A DNA stretch of 64,000 nt from Aselliscus stoliczkanus (GCA_033961575.1 CM066730.1:138969523-139033522), one strand, 5' to 3'; counted from the first letter of the stretch, positions 24,350 to 35,870 are shown. Notes: a model not told the origin generated them from the sequence alone. Translations and numbers: made by a program.

Positions 24350-24775
24350 CTATGACTATTTCCCCAAACCACACAGATCAACCTGTGATGTCGACGCACA
24401 GTGGAATAATAACTACCGAGCAGTGAAAATGAGGGAAGTGGAGATACAGACATCAGCATGGATAAATCTCAAACAGAAAATACTGGGCAAAAACAAAATG
24501 TGGAGTGATACATATAGGATGTAATATTAATATAAAGTTTGAGAACGTGTAAAACAAAGCAGTACATCATTTGTAGATATGTACATATGTAATGAAAGTA
24601 TAAAAACACACTAGGGAGGGATAAGCACCAAATTCAGGAGTGAAGTTACCACAGGGATTAGAGAGAAAGGGGAAAGCAATCAGGTTTTCTATTTTAAGCT
24701 GGTGGTTGGTACAAGGTTGTTCATTGTACCAATGCTTTTTATATGCCTGCAGTATTTCATAATAAAACAATACAT
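24350..24775 (+). mobile_element. Old L1 (L1ME-type) 3' end
   Basis: 'cagtggaataataactaccg', 'gcatggataaatctcaaaca', 'agtgatacatataggatgta' and 'gcagtatttcataataaaac' follow an old L1 3' region in sense, ending in an A-rich, AATAAA-bearing tail. Confidence 0.65.
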
Positions 24776-25274
24776 ATTAAATCATACCCAACAGATTGCC
24801 ACTTTGGAAAAAATATTTAAATGATTTGCAATTGGCTTTGTTGTGGAAAATCTTGGCTCTGTGTGGTCACGTGCCAGTAGTTGAGCCTTACTTAGCCCAT
24901 TGTGACTTTTCCTACCCTGAGTAGCAATTCCTTATTTTCATGCTTGTCTCTACCCTCTTTCTCTCCTCACTGGAGAAGAGCCCTAAGAAAGAAGACTCTC
25001 AACTCCTTATTCCTGCATTCCCAGGGGCTATGACAGCAGCAGAGCAATATGTGTTTATGTTTTTAATAATCAGGAGATGAGAAAACTGGGGACTGGGAAG
25101 AGAGATGCAGGTAGAGCTGACAGCAGAGCATAAGTAACTAGTTTTTAATATAGCCAGGAAGGCAGGGCCGCCTTTGTCTGAGCACCGCGACATATGGGTG
25201 ATAGGTCTGCAGCGGGGCGCCTGAGGGGGCGAGGTCAGAAGGGTCTGACATATTCGTGTTCCTATGACGGTGCC

Positions 25275-25435
25275 AGCCTCTTTGTTAAATACTTCATGTG
25301 TTCTAATTTCAATCTTTACAACAACTCGGACAGCTGGGCATTGTTGCCCTTTTTTACAGGTAAGGAAGCTGAGGCTCAGCAAAGCTGACCATTGCCGGAG
25401 CCACCCAGCTGCTAATAGCAGAGACAGGTTCACAC
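25275..25435 (-). mobile_element. MIR SINE, antisense
   Basis: 'tttcaatctttacaacaact', 'ttttttacaggtaaggaagc', 'gaggctcagcaaagctgacc' and 'gccacccagctgctaa' follow reverse MIR. Confidence 0.8.
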
Positions 25436-26500
25436 ACAAGTCTTCCTAGTGCCGATGGGGCTCTGTCTCCCGGCACTGTGTCAGCTTTACATGGGGCGAG
25501 TGATGTGTTTGCTGAGGCCGCTCCTCCATTTAACAAAGTGTTCATTTAGTCGTCACTCCTACGTTCCAGGCACGGCTGCACCAGGCACCAGGTCCCAGTG
25601 ATAAGCAGCACACACTCAGACCCACCCTGAAGGAGCTCCCCACCTGGCAGGAGGCACAGAGGCACACACAGGGGGCCAGTGCAGTGGATGAGTTCCATGA
25701 CGGGTGAAGGTCAGGGGCAGTGGCAGCACAAAGAAGTGGCACACGACTCAGTGTCAAAGTGTCAAGGCTTTCTGGAATGTGAGACCCAGGTGGAGCCAGG
25801 TGAAGGCAACGGAGGAGGGCATGTGGCAGGAGAGGGAGATTGTTCCTTCAAGAAAGAACAGTGTCTCTGAGGTCTGAAGATATGAGAGGAAAGTGATAGG
25901 GCTTAAGTGACAACCACTTGTCCATCTTCCCTGAATAGCCCTTCCAGGCTTAGAATCCTGTGCTGGGCACCCACACTGCTTCTCCTGAGCCTAACCCACC
26001 CCATCTGTGTCTGTCCACGTCTTCAGAGAAAGCAGAAAGCAGAAACCAAGACAGGATTAAACATGAAGCAACCTGGAGGGGTAAATCCCTGTGAGGGTAA
26101 AGGAGGAGAAGGCAGGAGGGGTGCCCCTGACCTGACCCGGAGTGAAGGAGAGAGAGAAGGGAGGCCGGGTGGACATGCCTTAGACAAGTCTAAGTTTGGA
26201 AAGGCTGCCTGGGAGTCCTCGAGCCCACATGATCTGTGAGTCTCCCAGAAATGGCCGGCCTGAGTGTCCCCGCTTGGCTCTGCCCCTGGCTGGGACCAGC
26301 ATGGGCAAGAGTGGCAAAAAGGCAGTGCTGGGTTTCAGAGTCTGTTGGTGGGACTCTTGGTCAATTATGTGCCCTGCAGTTCTCATCCAAGATGCACATT
26401 ATTACAGCTACCACACGGTTCTAGGTTTGTTTATCCCCAAAGTCTGGCTTCTTTTTGGATGCCTATTCCTGCTTTCCAACAGGAAAAATGCATCTGATCA
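25435..26500. other. GC-richer intergenic DNA, no supported gene
   Basis: Frames of 60-127 codons occur on both strands but overlap one another, lack splice signals and show no recognisable domain. No CpG cluster typical of a promoter. Confidence 0.4.
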
Positions 26501-26690
26501 GAGGTGGTGCAGGGTGGTGGTGAGGAGCACAGCTTGGGGCCATCCCCCCAGTTTTTTCACTTACAGCTGGGTGCTTTAAGCAAGCCACTTAACCCCCCAG
26601 TTTCCTCATCTGAAAATGTGGATAATAATTTTCCACTCAGGATTGTTATAGGATTAAGTGAATTAAAACACAGTAAGTGTTATCCGTTAT
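26500..26690 (+). mobile_element. MIR SINE
   Basis: 'tgctttaagcaagccactta', 'tttcctcatctgaaaatgtg' and 'ttgttataggattaagtgaa' follow MIR in sense. Confidence 0.8.
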
Positions 26691-26769
26691 TACTATGTAT
26701 AATGGAACCATTTTGGTTCAGAAGAGATTTCAGTGTATACGTTGACAGGACTGCATCAAAAATGTGAAA

Positions 26770-27045
26770 GCACTGTACCCCAACCATTGCTCTGTGCCCC
26801 ACACATCCTGGCTTCACTCTGTCTTTGACCCTTCACTCAACTTTCTGCAAAGCTTTTCTTGAGCCTGGGGCTTGCTTCGGGACCCTCCTCTGATCCTGCA
26901 GTCTCCTTCTCCCATGGAACTTTCTACAAGGATTGGTTGCAATTTTGTCATTGTTGTCATTCCTTCCACTGAACTGAGGGGACAATGTCCTGTTCACTGC
27001 TACATCTTCAGAGCCTGGTATGCTGGCTGGTCTCTGCCCTGATAA
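26770..27045 (+). mobile_element. L2 LINE 3' end
   Basis: 'ctgaactgaggggacaatgt' and 'catcttcagagcctggtatg' are L2 3'-end words; the preceding C/T-rich stretch fits L2. Confidence 0.5.
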
Positions 27046-27689
27046 GGCTGAGATCCAGGGCCACGTGTCATGGTCGTGCAGGGCATCTGCCTGAGAGGAG
27101 AATGAGGCTGCCGTCTCCCGCTTGCTCTGGACGCTGAGCTGTGTGCTTAGGGGTGCTGTGTCTGCCCGAAAGAGGTGCATGGGGTTCTAACTGGCATTCA
27201 CACAAAGTTGTTGACAGCTCAGCAAAATAGTTACCACTGGGCTGCACTACCCAGAGAAGGGTCCTTTTCTTATTTGAAAAGGGTGCTGGTCAACTCACAA
27301 CAGCCCCACCAATCAGCAAGACTTAGAATGTGTGCAAAAGGCCAGCACAATGCCTCATGCCATGTTAGCTCCTCTGTCCAGAAACTTCTGGAAAGCCTTG
27401 GATGAACCCTTTGGAGTCTGTTTCTGCCTTTGTAACAGGAGAGGTTGGATTTGTGTTCCTCTAAAGTCCTCTGCTGCTTGACATTGAAGGATTCAGGGGG
27501 CCCGGTATGTGGACCCTGCTAAGGTGTGAGGACCCGAGTGTCCCCACATGGATTTCAGGGTCACCTACGTCCCCTCCTGGCTCAGGGGGAGCCGCCCCCC
27601 TCGCCCTGGCCAGTCCTCTCCTCGTCCTCCATGGAGTCTGCCTGACCAAGCCCAAATCTACCACAGTTCTTTCACGCTTTACAGTTTAC

Positions 27690-27850
27690 TACGTGGCCTC
27701 ATATGTGTTACTTCTTTAATTCTCACACCCATCTACTGACATTGGTGTTATTACCTCCTCTTATAGATGAGGGAAATGGAACTCGGAGAGGTTAAATAAC
27801 TTGCCCAAGACGACACAGCTGGTAGAAGGCAGACTTGAACACAAATCTAG
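27690..27850 (-). mobile_element. MIR SINE, antisense
   Basis: 'ttaattctcacacccatcta', 'cttatagatgagggaaatgg', 'gaggttaaataacttgccca' and 'gacgacacagctggtagaag'. Confidence 0.85.
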
Positions 27851-28083
27851 AAAACAGAACTCTTACCTACTTTCTTTACCTTCTTGTAATTTTTCTCTGC
27901 ATTGCATGTTTTATTCCACCCTTTGAATATAAGAACCTGAAGCACAGAGGACCTGATTCTACTTCATTCTAGTCCCTCCCAAATGCCTTGTGTACACAGT
28001 AGGTGCTGCCTAAATGCTGTCTGAGTAAAAGCCAACATGCTTGAGTTGCAATTACATCGTATGTCAAATCCCAGAAAAGTCCT

Positions 28084-29100
28084 GTGCACATGCAGTCCCC
28101 ATGTTTACACGATAGCACTCAAACTGATACTTTCTGTGCAAACGCACAGTGCAGTTGTTGTGACACCTTTAAAGAGACAGCTCTGATTTTTGTGTTTTGT
28201 TTTAAAATGCTGTCCTGCCTGTGCCAGCAGCAGCCGTGGATTTGTCAGCCAGGTACTCTGCGCCCCCATTTTTGCACTGTGCTCCTCCTCCTCCTCACAG
28301 CCCAGGCTCTACATGTCCTCTCAGCACCCACTCTTCCTTGCTCCCTCTGGCTGTGAACTCAGCTGCTCCCACTAAGCCTTCCTGTCTCTTCCTAGCTTTG
28401 GGGCACTCACCCAGATTCTCCCAGACGCGGCTCTGCAGATGCCCCACCGCCTGGCATGTCTCAGGTTCCTGGGCACTGCTGAGACACGTGGCAAGTGTGT
28501 GTACAGACTCACATATGCCTGTGGACTTATACGGATGGGTCCACCTGGTGGCCAAACAGATCCATGTCCACTGGGCCACAAGCAGAGACACAGACATGCA
28601 TTTGAGCCCATTGGGGAGACAGGGTCCACATGCAAACCCACTCATGTTTTGCATGCTAGGTGTGCCCAGATGCACAGGTACATGGACACAGACTCTCACA
28701 TGTGCATTTGAACTTATGAGTCCGTGATGCACATACCCCTTGGTGTGTGGATACCAGTATGTGCAAACAGAGCGCCATCTGCCCTTCACACACATGCATA
28801 CAAAGGCAAGAAAGGCAGGCAGCCTTGGCCTCTGCCTCCCCAGGGAGGATGTCATCACAACTCATGGCCTTTTCAAAGACACAGACTCATGCCTTCTCCT
28901 TGGGCCCAGCTCTGCCTTTGTCAAGTGGTCTGACCCTAGGAACAGAATGGAGCTTGTGGTCTGGAATTCCCCAGGTACCCATGCACCGCCTGTCACCTTC
29001 ACACTCAGCCATTCCTCTCACCAGGAGCTCTCTGCTCTCAGTGGGGAAAATGCTAAGGCTCAAGGTAATTAAATCTCTCTTTTCACTTCGGCAACATTGA
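28084..29100. other. CA/CATG-rich diffuse repeat, no supported gene
   Basis: Many 'cacacatg'/'cacagac' words give a low-complexity bias that keeps long frames open on both strands (168 and 187 codons). The peptides show no domain, and the frames oppose each other. Confidence 0.45.
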
Positions 29101-29234
29101 TCTGTACAAGGGACATACTCTTGACTTCAGAAGAATAGGGCTTTGAATTTCCCTGCCGGAATATGCTGTTCTTACACTTGTGTCACGTGTGAGTCATCAG
29201 AGTAAAAATTACAGCATACTCCCTCATCTTCAGA

Positions 29235-29345
29235 GCGTGCTATGGCTTCTAAGGCAGTTTTGTACCATTTCGTCTGAGTCTCACAGTAAGTCTTCTGGGG
29301 CAGGTATTATATGAATTAGCCCATTTTACAGATGTGGAAACTGAG
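29235..29345 (-). mobile_element. MIR SINE, antisense
   Basis: 'gagtctcacagtaagtcttc', 'attttacagatgtggaaact' and 'gaggccaaag'. Confidence 0.75.
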
Positions 29346-29369
29346 GCCAAAGCAACAATAATAGATGTC

Positions 29370-29560
29370 ACTGACTTCCTTCTACTGGCCAGGCACTGTC
29401 CTAAGTAATCCGCATGTTTCAAGTTTTGGAAATGCTTAGAAAAATGCTAGGAGGTAGGCCTGTCTTCATCCCTGTTTTACAGATGAGGAATCTGAAGCAC
29501 AGTGAGGCCATATGAACAGCCTGAGGTCACACAGCAAGTGGTCTAGCTGAATCGGATGCT
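29370..29560 (-). mobile_element. MIR SINE, antisense
   Basis: 'tctactggccaggcactgtc', 'ctgttttacagatgaggaat', 'agcacagtgaggccatatga' and 'gaggtcacacagcaagtgg'. A second antisense MIR directly after another. Confidence 0.85.
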
Positions 29561-29859
29561 ATATGAAGTTAAAGGGACTTGACACAGGGCATTTTTCTTT
29601 TGGGTAAAAATCTAAAGCAATGACTTCCCATATTCTGACCACACATATAATTTTCATACATCACCGACTCCACCCTTGAAAGATTTTATGCAATGCAGAC
29701 ATTGTATTCATTAATAAATAGCCTATCTCATGCCATTTTTAGGAGAATTTTTGAAGGTTTGAGAATAGCTTGGGGGTACCGTGACCCTCCAAAACATTGT
29801 TACTGATTGAGATGCCTTGGACTCAAGGGGATCCAGGCTGGAAAGACCTGAGACGTGGA

Positions 29860-30020
29860 AGAGAATTTAGTTAAGGTACTTCCTAAGACTGACCTGGATT
29901 CAAACCCTGGCTCTGCCATCTACCCCTTATCTGTCCTTGGGCAAGAGACATGCCTGTGTGAGCCTCAGTTTACCTCCCTGCAGTGTCAGATGGAAACAAT
30001 GGCACCCACAACTGTAGCAT
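29860..30020 (+). mobile_element. MIR SINE
   Basis: 'ctggattcaaaccctggctc' and 'gagcctcagtttacctccct' mark MIR in sense. Confidence 0.75.
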
Positions 30021-30064
30021 CACGGGCATGGCAGGGTGATCACGGATGCCCCACAACACTCTGA

Positions 30065-31060
30065 ATAGAAAAGGTGTATTTGTAATTGTCAGAAACATGA
30101 TACGGCCCGCAGAAACACTATATGAAATCAAGTGATGTAAACTGTGAACTATATGTCAAAGTTCTATTTGCCCTGAGACAGGGTGGAAATCAGCACATTC
30201 CTCATCAAGATAGAAAATAACAACAGAACAACTAGGAGCATTGTGGAATAACTCATCCACAGAGAGAGAGAGCTCTCTGCATGGGTGGTGTGTTGGAGCA
30301 TCCGCAGACCCACCATTGTTTTACCTTGATGCTTGCCTGTCTCTATAGCCCTTCACTCTTGTTTCGTTGGTTTTTTTCCCCAGCTGTGTAGAAGTTTAGT
30401 AGCTGCGGTCAGTTGTGGTTTTATTCTTGGTTATTATGTAATAACAACTTTAAAGCAAATCTTGCTTTCTCCTTGGTAATCCCTGAGTAGCTCTGGCTCG
30501 CCATCTTTTCTGTCTTCATCTTTGCTCTCGCCTTTGTTGCCCATCCTGCCTTTCTTATTACTTGGAATTGTTTGAAGAGAATGAGCCCCAGCCTCAAGCA
30601 TGTTAGGAGAAATTGGGTTGTAGGTTAATCGTTTTTGATCATGAGCCCCTATCAGCTTTGGAAACTTTGAGCATCCAGTGCCAATGTATGCACACTTATT
30701 TGTTTACAAATTATGTAGTTACTTCTGTATTAATGTTTTGTGTAAAAGACATACACAAATGGAGTTTTTAAGATGAGGGTTTTAGAAAACAAAAACGAGA
30801 TAAACAATAATTTAAAAATCATTTATTAAGGAGACAAAAATGCTTGCTCACACTAAAATATTATGTTTTGGAAAATCTTGGTTTAACACTTTCTGAAATA
30901 GTTATTTGAAGGTCTAGTCCAAAGTTCAATTTATATTAGAGGTTGAATTTAATCATGTCTTAGATGTAAGGGCCTACCAACAGCTGGTTTCATCAGAGAA
31001 AATGTCAGTAAATTGCAAATCCTTGTCTTTCTCAAAAACAATTGCATATCTTGTCTTTAT
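30065..31060. other. Nothing recognised
   Basis: AT-rich sequence with no gene signal or nameable repeat. Confidence 0.4.
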
Positions 31061-31071
31061 TTGAGACAACT

Positions 31072-31193
31072 TTTTTTGTTTTGTTTTGTTTTGTTTTTTG
31101 AGCGCAGTGTCTCTGGCCCTCATAGGTGGGATCCGAACCAGGGCCACTGGCTTCCCAAGCCAGTGCTTAACCACTGCACCACTCGGCCGGCCC
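31072..31193 (-). mobile_element. Short tRNA-derived SINE (bat type)
   Basis: Read on the minus strand the element starts 'gggccggccgagtgg', carries A-box text 'gtggtgcagtggttaag' and B-box 'ggttcggatcccac', and ends in a (CAAAA)n tail. Imperfect target duplications flank it: 'ttgagacaact' from 31,061 and 'ttgagataact' from 31,194. It is the same family as the SINE at 55.66 kb. Confidence 0.88.
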
Positions 31194-31207
31194 TTGAGAT
31201 AACTATT

Positions 31208-32250
31208 TTAAGTACTCACTCTGGGATAACTAGTGAACCTCTGTGTGGTACAGAAGATTTTCATCATCTGCACCTAATTCTGGTATTTCAGATACCATAA
31301 GCTGTGAGTCCAATTAACTGTGTCCATGTCAACTGTCATCAACCATGACATACTAAAAACCAAAAGCTGAACGAGGACTCTGTGGGGAGCCTCTCTGCAC
31401 TGTGGCGTCCTTACACTTGCCCCAGGATTCCTCACAGAAAGTAGAGGACAAATAGACCTAGGAAGAGCATCAGTGTCCATCTGTATATTGCATCTTAGTA
31501 AACCTTAATATTTAATTATTTTAAATTTAAATATATAAATAGAGGGCTGTTATATACCCTCCCACCTCCCAATTCCTGTGAATCATCATGCACGCTGTCT
31601 GGGTGGATCAGCCTCATTTTGGAGACCGCTCAGCTAGAGAGCAATTCAGCACTATGGACAGCTATACACACAACTGGAAAGGCACCCTAATTTTAATAAT
31701 CGGCCTTTGACACCTCTCTGGTAGGTAATTGTGAGAAATAAGTGGCATAGTAAGTGTTCAGCAAATATTAATCCCTCTCTTCGAATTCTCTGATATTTAA
31801 CCTGAATCAAATGAAGGCAAGGAGATGGAGTCAGGAAAGATATTTTGGCCAGAAATAAAACAATGCAAATTTTGAAAATGTTTTTGAGTGGGTGTTTCTA
31901 GTGCCTCCCTCCCTAAACATAATGCCCCAAGTAGGAGAAGGGCCTTATGCACAATAAATTCATCACCTGTTATAATGTAGATGATGCACCCCTCCTTCCC
32001 TGCCCCGCATATATGCATATGCCAGTTTCTTCCATCTGATAAGGTCAGGCCTTCGGCTGCCCTTCTAGATTTGACTCAGATTCCTGGGTATAAAGTGGTG
32101 TTTATGTGTCTAGGCTCTGTGCCTTTAACTCTGAATGATCCATCCATGGACTCTGCTCACAGGGAGCTCTGGGCACGCAGCCCAGTTCATGCTTGTGGTC
32201 CTTTTGACACATTCTTTGATGCTCTTCCTTTCAAGATATGGAGCTTATTT
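31208..32250. other. Nothing recognised
   Basis: No gene signal. Short A/T runs at 31.5 kb. Confidence 0.4.
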
Positions 32251-32838
32251 CCTCCCTTCGTCCAGTGTGGGCTGGATTTAATGACTTGCTTCTAATGAAT
32301 AGGATATGAAGCGATGGTACGTCATGTGGGAGATTAGATAATTAAGAGATTGTGGATTCTCTCTCTCGCTTGCTGTCTCTCACTCTTAGGTCAGCTGCTC
32401 TGGGGGAAGCCAGCTTCTACGTCTTAAAAATACTGAGGGAGCATTGTGTATAGAGAGACCCAAGTGGTGAAGCTCCAAGATGACCAGCCGACAGTCAGAG
32501 AGGAACCAAGGCCCCCTGCCAATAGCCGGTGACTAAGTTCTCTCCCCTTTGGCTCTCCTGTCCCATTCAAGCCTTCAGATAATGCAGCCCTGACCAACAG
32601 CTTGACTGCAGCCTCATAAGAAACCCTGAGCCCAAGGCACCCAACTAAACTGCTCCCAGATTCACGACCCTCAGAAACTATTGGGTTGTCGGAAAAGTCA
32701 TGATGCATTTTTGCAACCAAAAACATAGAAAAAATACGTCATGACTTTTCTGACAACCCAATATAATGTTTGTTGTTTTAAGGCACTAAGTTTTTTGTTT
32801 GTAATTTGTTACACAGCAATAGATAAGTAATATAATGC
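32250..32838 (+). mobile_element. MaLR-type (MLT1-like) LTR, interrupted by a MITE
   Basis: The 3' portion reads 'ttcacgaccctcagaaacta' then, after the inserted MITE, 'atgtttgttgttttaaggca', 'ctaagttttttgtttgtaat' and 'ttgttacacagcaatagata', the conserved end of MLT1-like LTRs. The 5' border is uncertain. No retroviral gene is attached. Confidence 0.7.
32681..32761 (+). mobile_element. 81-bp palindromic mariner-type MITE, copy 1
   Basis: The element begins TTGGGTTGTCGGAAAAGTCA and ends with the near-perfect reverse complement TGACTTTTCTGACAACCCAA. It is flanked by TA dinucleotides (32,679-32,680 and 32,762-32,763), as expected for a Tc1/mariner insertion. It has no transposase sequence. Almost the whole element can fold into one hairpin. 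It lies within an MLT1-like LTR and is therefore younger than it. Confidence 0.93.
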
Positions 32839-32984
32839 TCAACACCCTGGGCCCACTTTCCTTGTTCCTCACTGATTTTAATTTTTCCCTTCTCAGGTTT
32901 TCCGAAACAAATGATTTCTGAGTTCATCTCCTATTTCTGGTCCTAAGCCACTAGAACTCAGCTTCCTCATTCAATACAACAACA

Positions 32985-33190
32985 GCTACCATTTGTCAAG
33001 TATTTATCCCATTCTAGGGATATGCACACATGCATGCCCTTGGCACTCATCTCTACCAGAATATGAAGTGACCATGTGCTTATCCTCACATGATGAATAA
33101 AGTGAGGCTCAGAGAGGTAAAAAAAAACTGGTCCACATTAACACTTAAACTTTGATAGGTCATACTGCAGGCCCTATGCTCTAAGCCACT
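32985..33190 (-). mobile_element. MIR SINE, antisense
   Basis: 'ctaccatttgtcaagtattt', 'gatgaataaagtgaggctca' and 'gagaggtaaa' follow reverse MIR; a sense MIR-like stretch follows at 33,210-33,345. Confidence 0.65.
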
Positions 33191-33409
33191 TTGCCGTTCT
33201 ACCTGTAGCTTTGATCCTGGCTTCCTTCACTGATTTATCATAGGTTTTGGGGTAAGAAAAACTTGGGTTCCAATTCTGGTTTCACAACGCTCAAGGTGAT
33301 CCCTGTTCCCTCCTCTCTAAAATAAAGGGACACAACACCCTCCCTTCCCAACAGGTAAAATGAGTGTTAGATGCAAGAACGCATACAGAGTGTCTGCCTG
33401 TCCCTCCAG

Positions 33410-33600
33410 ATGAGTGCTGCCCCATAGAACTTTCTGTGGTGAAGGATGTGAGGCCTGTCTACTCGGTGTGGTAGCCACTAGCAACATGTGGCTACTGAGC
33501 ACTTGAAATGAGGAACTGAATTTTGTATTGAATTTAATTTAGATCAATTTAAAATGTAAGTGGCCACCTGTGTGTAGTGGCCACCATGTAGGACAGCACA
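33410..33600. mobile_element. hAT-type non-autonomous DNA transposon relic
   Basis: 'ggtagccactagcaacatgt', 'ggctactgagcacttgaaat' and the mirrored 'gtagtggccaccatgtagga' show the inverted arrangement of a common mammalian hAT-Charlie MITE with an AT-rich centre. Subfamily not assigned. Confidence 0.65.
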
Positions 33601-33745
33601 GCACCAAACTGTAAACTCTGAGAAGGCGGCGGCCCCATGCCTGTTTGGCTCACCATGGCATATTCAACAGTTAGCACAGTGCCTGACACAAAAGAGCCAC
33701 CTGGAATTGTTGAATGAATGAATGAATGTATGAATGTGAATGAGT
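33600..33745 (+). mobile_element. L2 LINE 3' tail with (GAAT)n
   Basis: 'aaactgtaaactctgagaag', 'agcacagtgcctgacacaaa' and 'ttgttgaatgaatgaatgaa' match the L2 3' end; the tail has expanded to a short GAAT tract. Confidence 0.7.
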
Positions 33746-34660
33746 GATTCCTAGTTAGCCTTCAGTAAGTAGCCTCTGTCAGCTGAGCAGAGCATTGATG
33801 TTTAGCAGACACCCCCGCCCGTGTTCTCTTTGCCTTGTCTCCTGTCGTCAACAGCAGCCAATTATGCTCTCCTGCAGAAATGTCATTTGAACCAGGAATT
33901 GGACAGAGACTAGATTTCAGGTGACTGGGGGGACAGAGGAAGAGAAGCTCCTTACATCTCTAATGGGCCACGGAGGACAGGAAGCCCCCTCTTCATCCCT
34001 CCAAGGCTGACTAGAAAGTTTGTCTGTAACAGAGATGGTTAAATTAATGATGAGGCTCAGTGACAGGGAGGCCAGAGCAGCCCCCTAAATGTCACCTTCG
34101 TTATTTTTCAAGCCAACACGATGAACTGTCTTCCCCAGCAGCTTCCGTGTTGTTATTGTTCTGCCTCGGGGTGGAGGGATTTTTTTCCCCTAATCCCTAC
34201 AACCTGAGTGGTGTAAGTTCAGCGAGGGCAGGAGATGAGATGGCACCGGCTGCTTAATAAGGGGTTTGGCTGTCAGTGAGAGGGAGCTATTGTGCAGACA
34301 AGCGGAGGTTGGGGGGAAAGGATGGCCTGGTGGGGCTTCCTGCCTGGCTACCTCCCTGGGCTGCCGCCTCTGTCTTTCCAGGCTTGGGAGGGAGGGAGTG
34401 CCTCCTGACACTCTGACCCAGCACTCGGTGGTTTTTCTGACTGCTTCTCTCGGTCAGTATTCTAGTCTAAAACAGAACGAGGCATGGCTAGGAGCTGTGA
34501 GGTCTGCGTGGGGGTTAGGAGATGCAGGTGGGAGCCTGGACTCTGACACCACTGGTGTAGAAGGCCTCCAGTGATTCACTCCTCATCCCTGAACCTCAGT
34601 TTTTCACTCTGCAAAACCAGAGAGGACTGTACCCGGCACTCCTTAAGACCTCTTTAAGCT
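33746..34660. other. GC-richer DNA, no supported gene
   Basis: The overlapping 73- and 102-codon frames at 34.2-34.6 kb lie on opposite strands and show no domain. A sense MIR-like tail ('gaacctcagtttttcactct') is at 34,590. Confidence 0.4.
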
Positions 34661-34664
34661 CCAA

Positions 34665-34822
34665 GCTCGCATAGTGGCTAAAAGCATGGACTTTGCAGTT
34701 CTATAAGCTAAAGTTTGAACCCTGGCTCTGCTTCTTCTTAGCTGTGACTTAGCCTGTCTGAGACAATGATAGTAGGACCTCATAGGGACAATCAATGCGA
34801 GGATTAAATGAGATAGCGAATT
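34665..34822 (+). mobile_element. MIR SINE
   Basis: 'catagtggctaaaagcatgg', 'gtttgaaccctggctctgct' and 'gaggattaaatgagatagcg' follow MIR in sense over most of its length. Confidence 0.85.
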
Positions 34823-34867
34823 CCAGTGGTTTCAACCCTGGCTGCATATGAGAATCATGCGGGACTT

Positions 34868-35063
34868 ATTTATTTATTTATTTTTATTCATTTAAACTTT
34901 TATTGGGGAACAGTGTGTTTTTTCCAGGACCCATCAGCTCCAAGTCAAATCATCTTCAATCTAGTTGTGGAGGACGCAGCTCATCGGCCCATGCAGGAAC
35001 CAAACTGGCAACCCTGGTGCCAAGAGCCTGGGCTCTAACCACAAGAGCTAACTGACCACCCTT
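34868..35063 (-). mobile_element. tRNA-derived SINE (bat type)
   Basis: On the minus strand the head reads 'agggtggtcagttagctctt', followed by 'gccagtttggttcctgcatg' (degenerate B box), a middle block and a tail ending in 'ccccaataaaagttt' and (TAAA)n. Flanks are 'tgcgggact' (34,859) and 'tgcagggat' (35,064). Confidence 0.82.
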
Positions 35064-35072
35064 TGCAGGGAT

Positions 35073-35225
35073 TTTTTTTTTTTTTTTTTTTGGCTGAGCC
35101 ATCCTGCCACCTGTTGGCAGCTTAGCAGCTGCTCAGCTCGGGCTGGGCATTGAACTGCTGTTGCTCAGAGCTCAGCTCGCACTCTTGAGCGAGCTCTTAA
35201 CCAACTGAGCCACTCAGCTGGCCCC
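35073..35225 (-). mobile_element. Second tRNA-derived SINE at the same site
   Basis: The plus strand begins with 19 T, then 'ggctgagccatcctgccacc'; the minus-strand head is 'ggccagctgagtggctcagt' with A-box text 'tggctcagttgg'. Flanked by 'tgcaggg' at 35,064-35,070 and 35,226-35,232. Confidence 0.85.
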
Positions 35226-35499
35226 TGCAGGGTGTATTTAAAATGGCAGTGCCCACAGTCTCACCTCCAGTTGTTTTTGGTGAGGTCTAAGTGCTGGGAT
35301 TTAAAAAAGAAGCCTCTTAGGTACTTCTGAATCATACTGAAGGCCTAATGTGGTGGTGGTGCAGGGGGGGAGTTCACATATAGCAGGAACTTAGAATGTA
35401 TTTGGTGATTAAATGGATATTTTTAAGATCATTTGTGTTACTATCTTTCACCAAACCTGGCTCTCTGGCCCTAAGTTACACATTTCAAAAAACAGCCCC

Positions 35500-35700
35500 A
35501 GGCCTGCAAAATACAAACCCCCATTGATTCCTCCTCCCATCTCCCCTCCCCCTTTCCCAGTCCTGAGGCTCCCCTATTGCCAGGGCTTTGCTATCCATGC
35601 CTCCATTCCACTCCCACCCGTGTCTCTCTGTTTGGACTATCATTATTGCACTTGTGGATTCTTTCAGTAGCCTATTAGATTATCTTCCTATTTCCACTAT
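35500..35700 (+). mobile_element. Probable L2 fragment
   Basis: C/T-rich text with 'tttgctatccatgcctccat' and 'tagcctattagattatcttc' resembles the mid-3' part of L2; weak. Confidence 0.35.
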
Positions 35701-35724
35701 TCATTCTCAGACGAATCAGTAAAA

Positions 35725-35870
35725 CATCATGATTATGGTATAGACCCTGGTGCCACATTTTCTGAGTTCTAATCCCAACTGAGCCATTTACTAGCTGTGC
35801 GGCCTTGGATGATTGTCTTAACTCCTCCATGCTCAGTTCCCCTCATCTGCTTACTGGGGACCCAAAGATC
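35725..35870 (+). mobile_element. MIR SINE
   Basis: 'gagttctaatcccaactgag', 'ccatttactagctgtgcggc' and 'cttggatgattgtcttaact' follow MIR in sense. Confidence 0.82.

Larger units (their letters stand above)
34823..35345. mobile_element. MER5-like hAT MITE split by two SINEs
   Basis: Left arm 34,823-34,858 ('ggtttcaaccctggctgcat', 'atgagaatca') and right arm from 35,235 ('cttctgaatcatactgaagg' near its end) look like the two sides of a MER5-type element. The centre was displaced by two back-to-back SINEs at one target site. Confidence 0.5.

Noticed and set aside
28295..28858. 187-codon minus frame opposing a 168-codon plus frame
   Set aside because: Both stay open because of a CA/CATG-biased composition. 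The peptides show Cys/His/Val-rich repetition rather than a domain.
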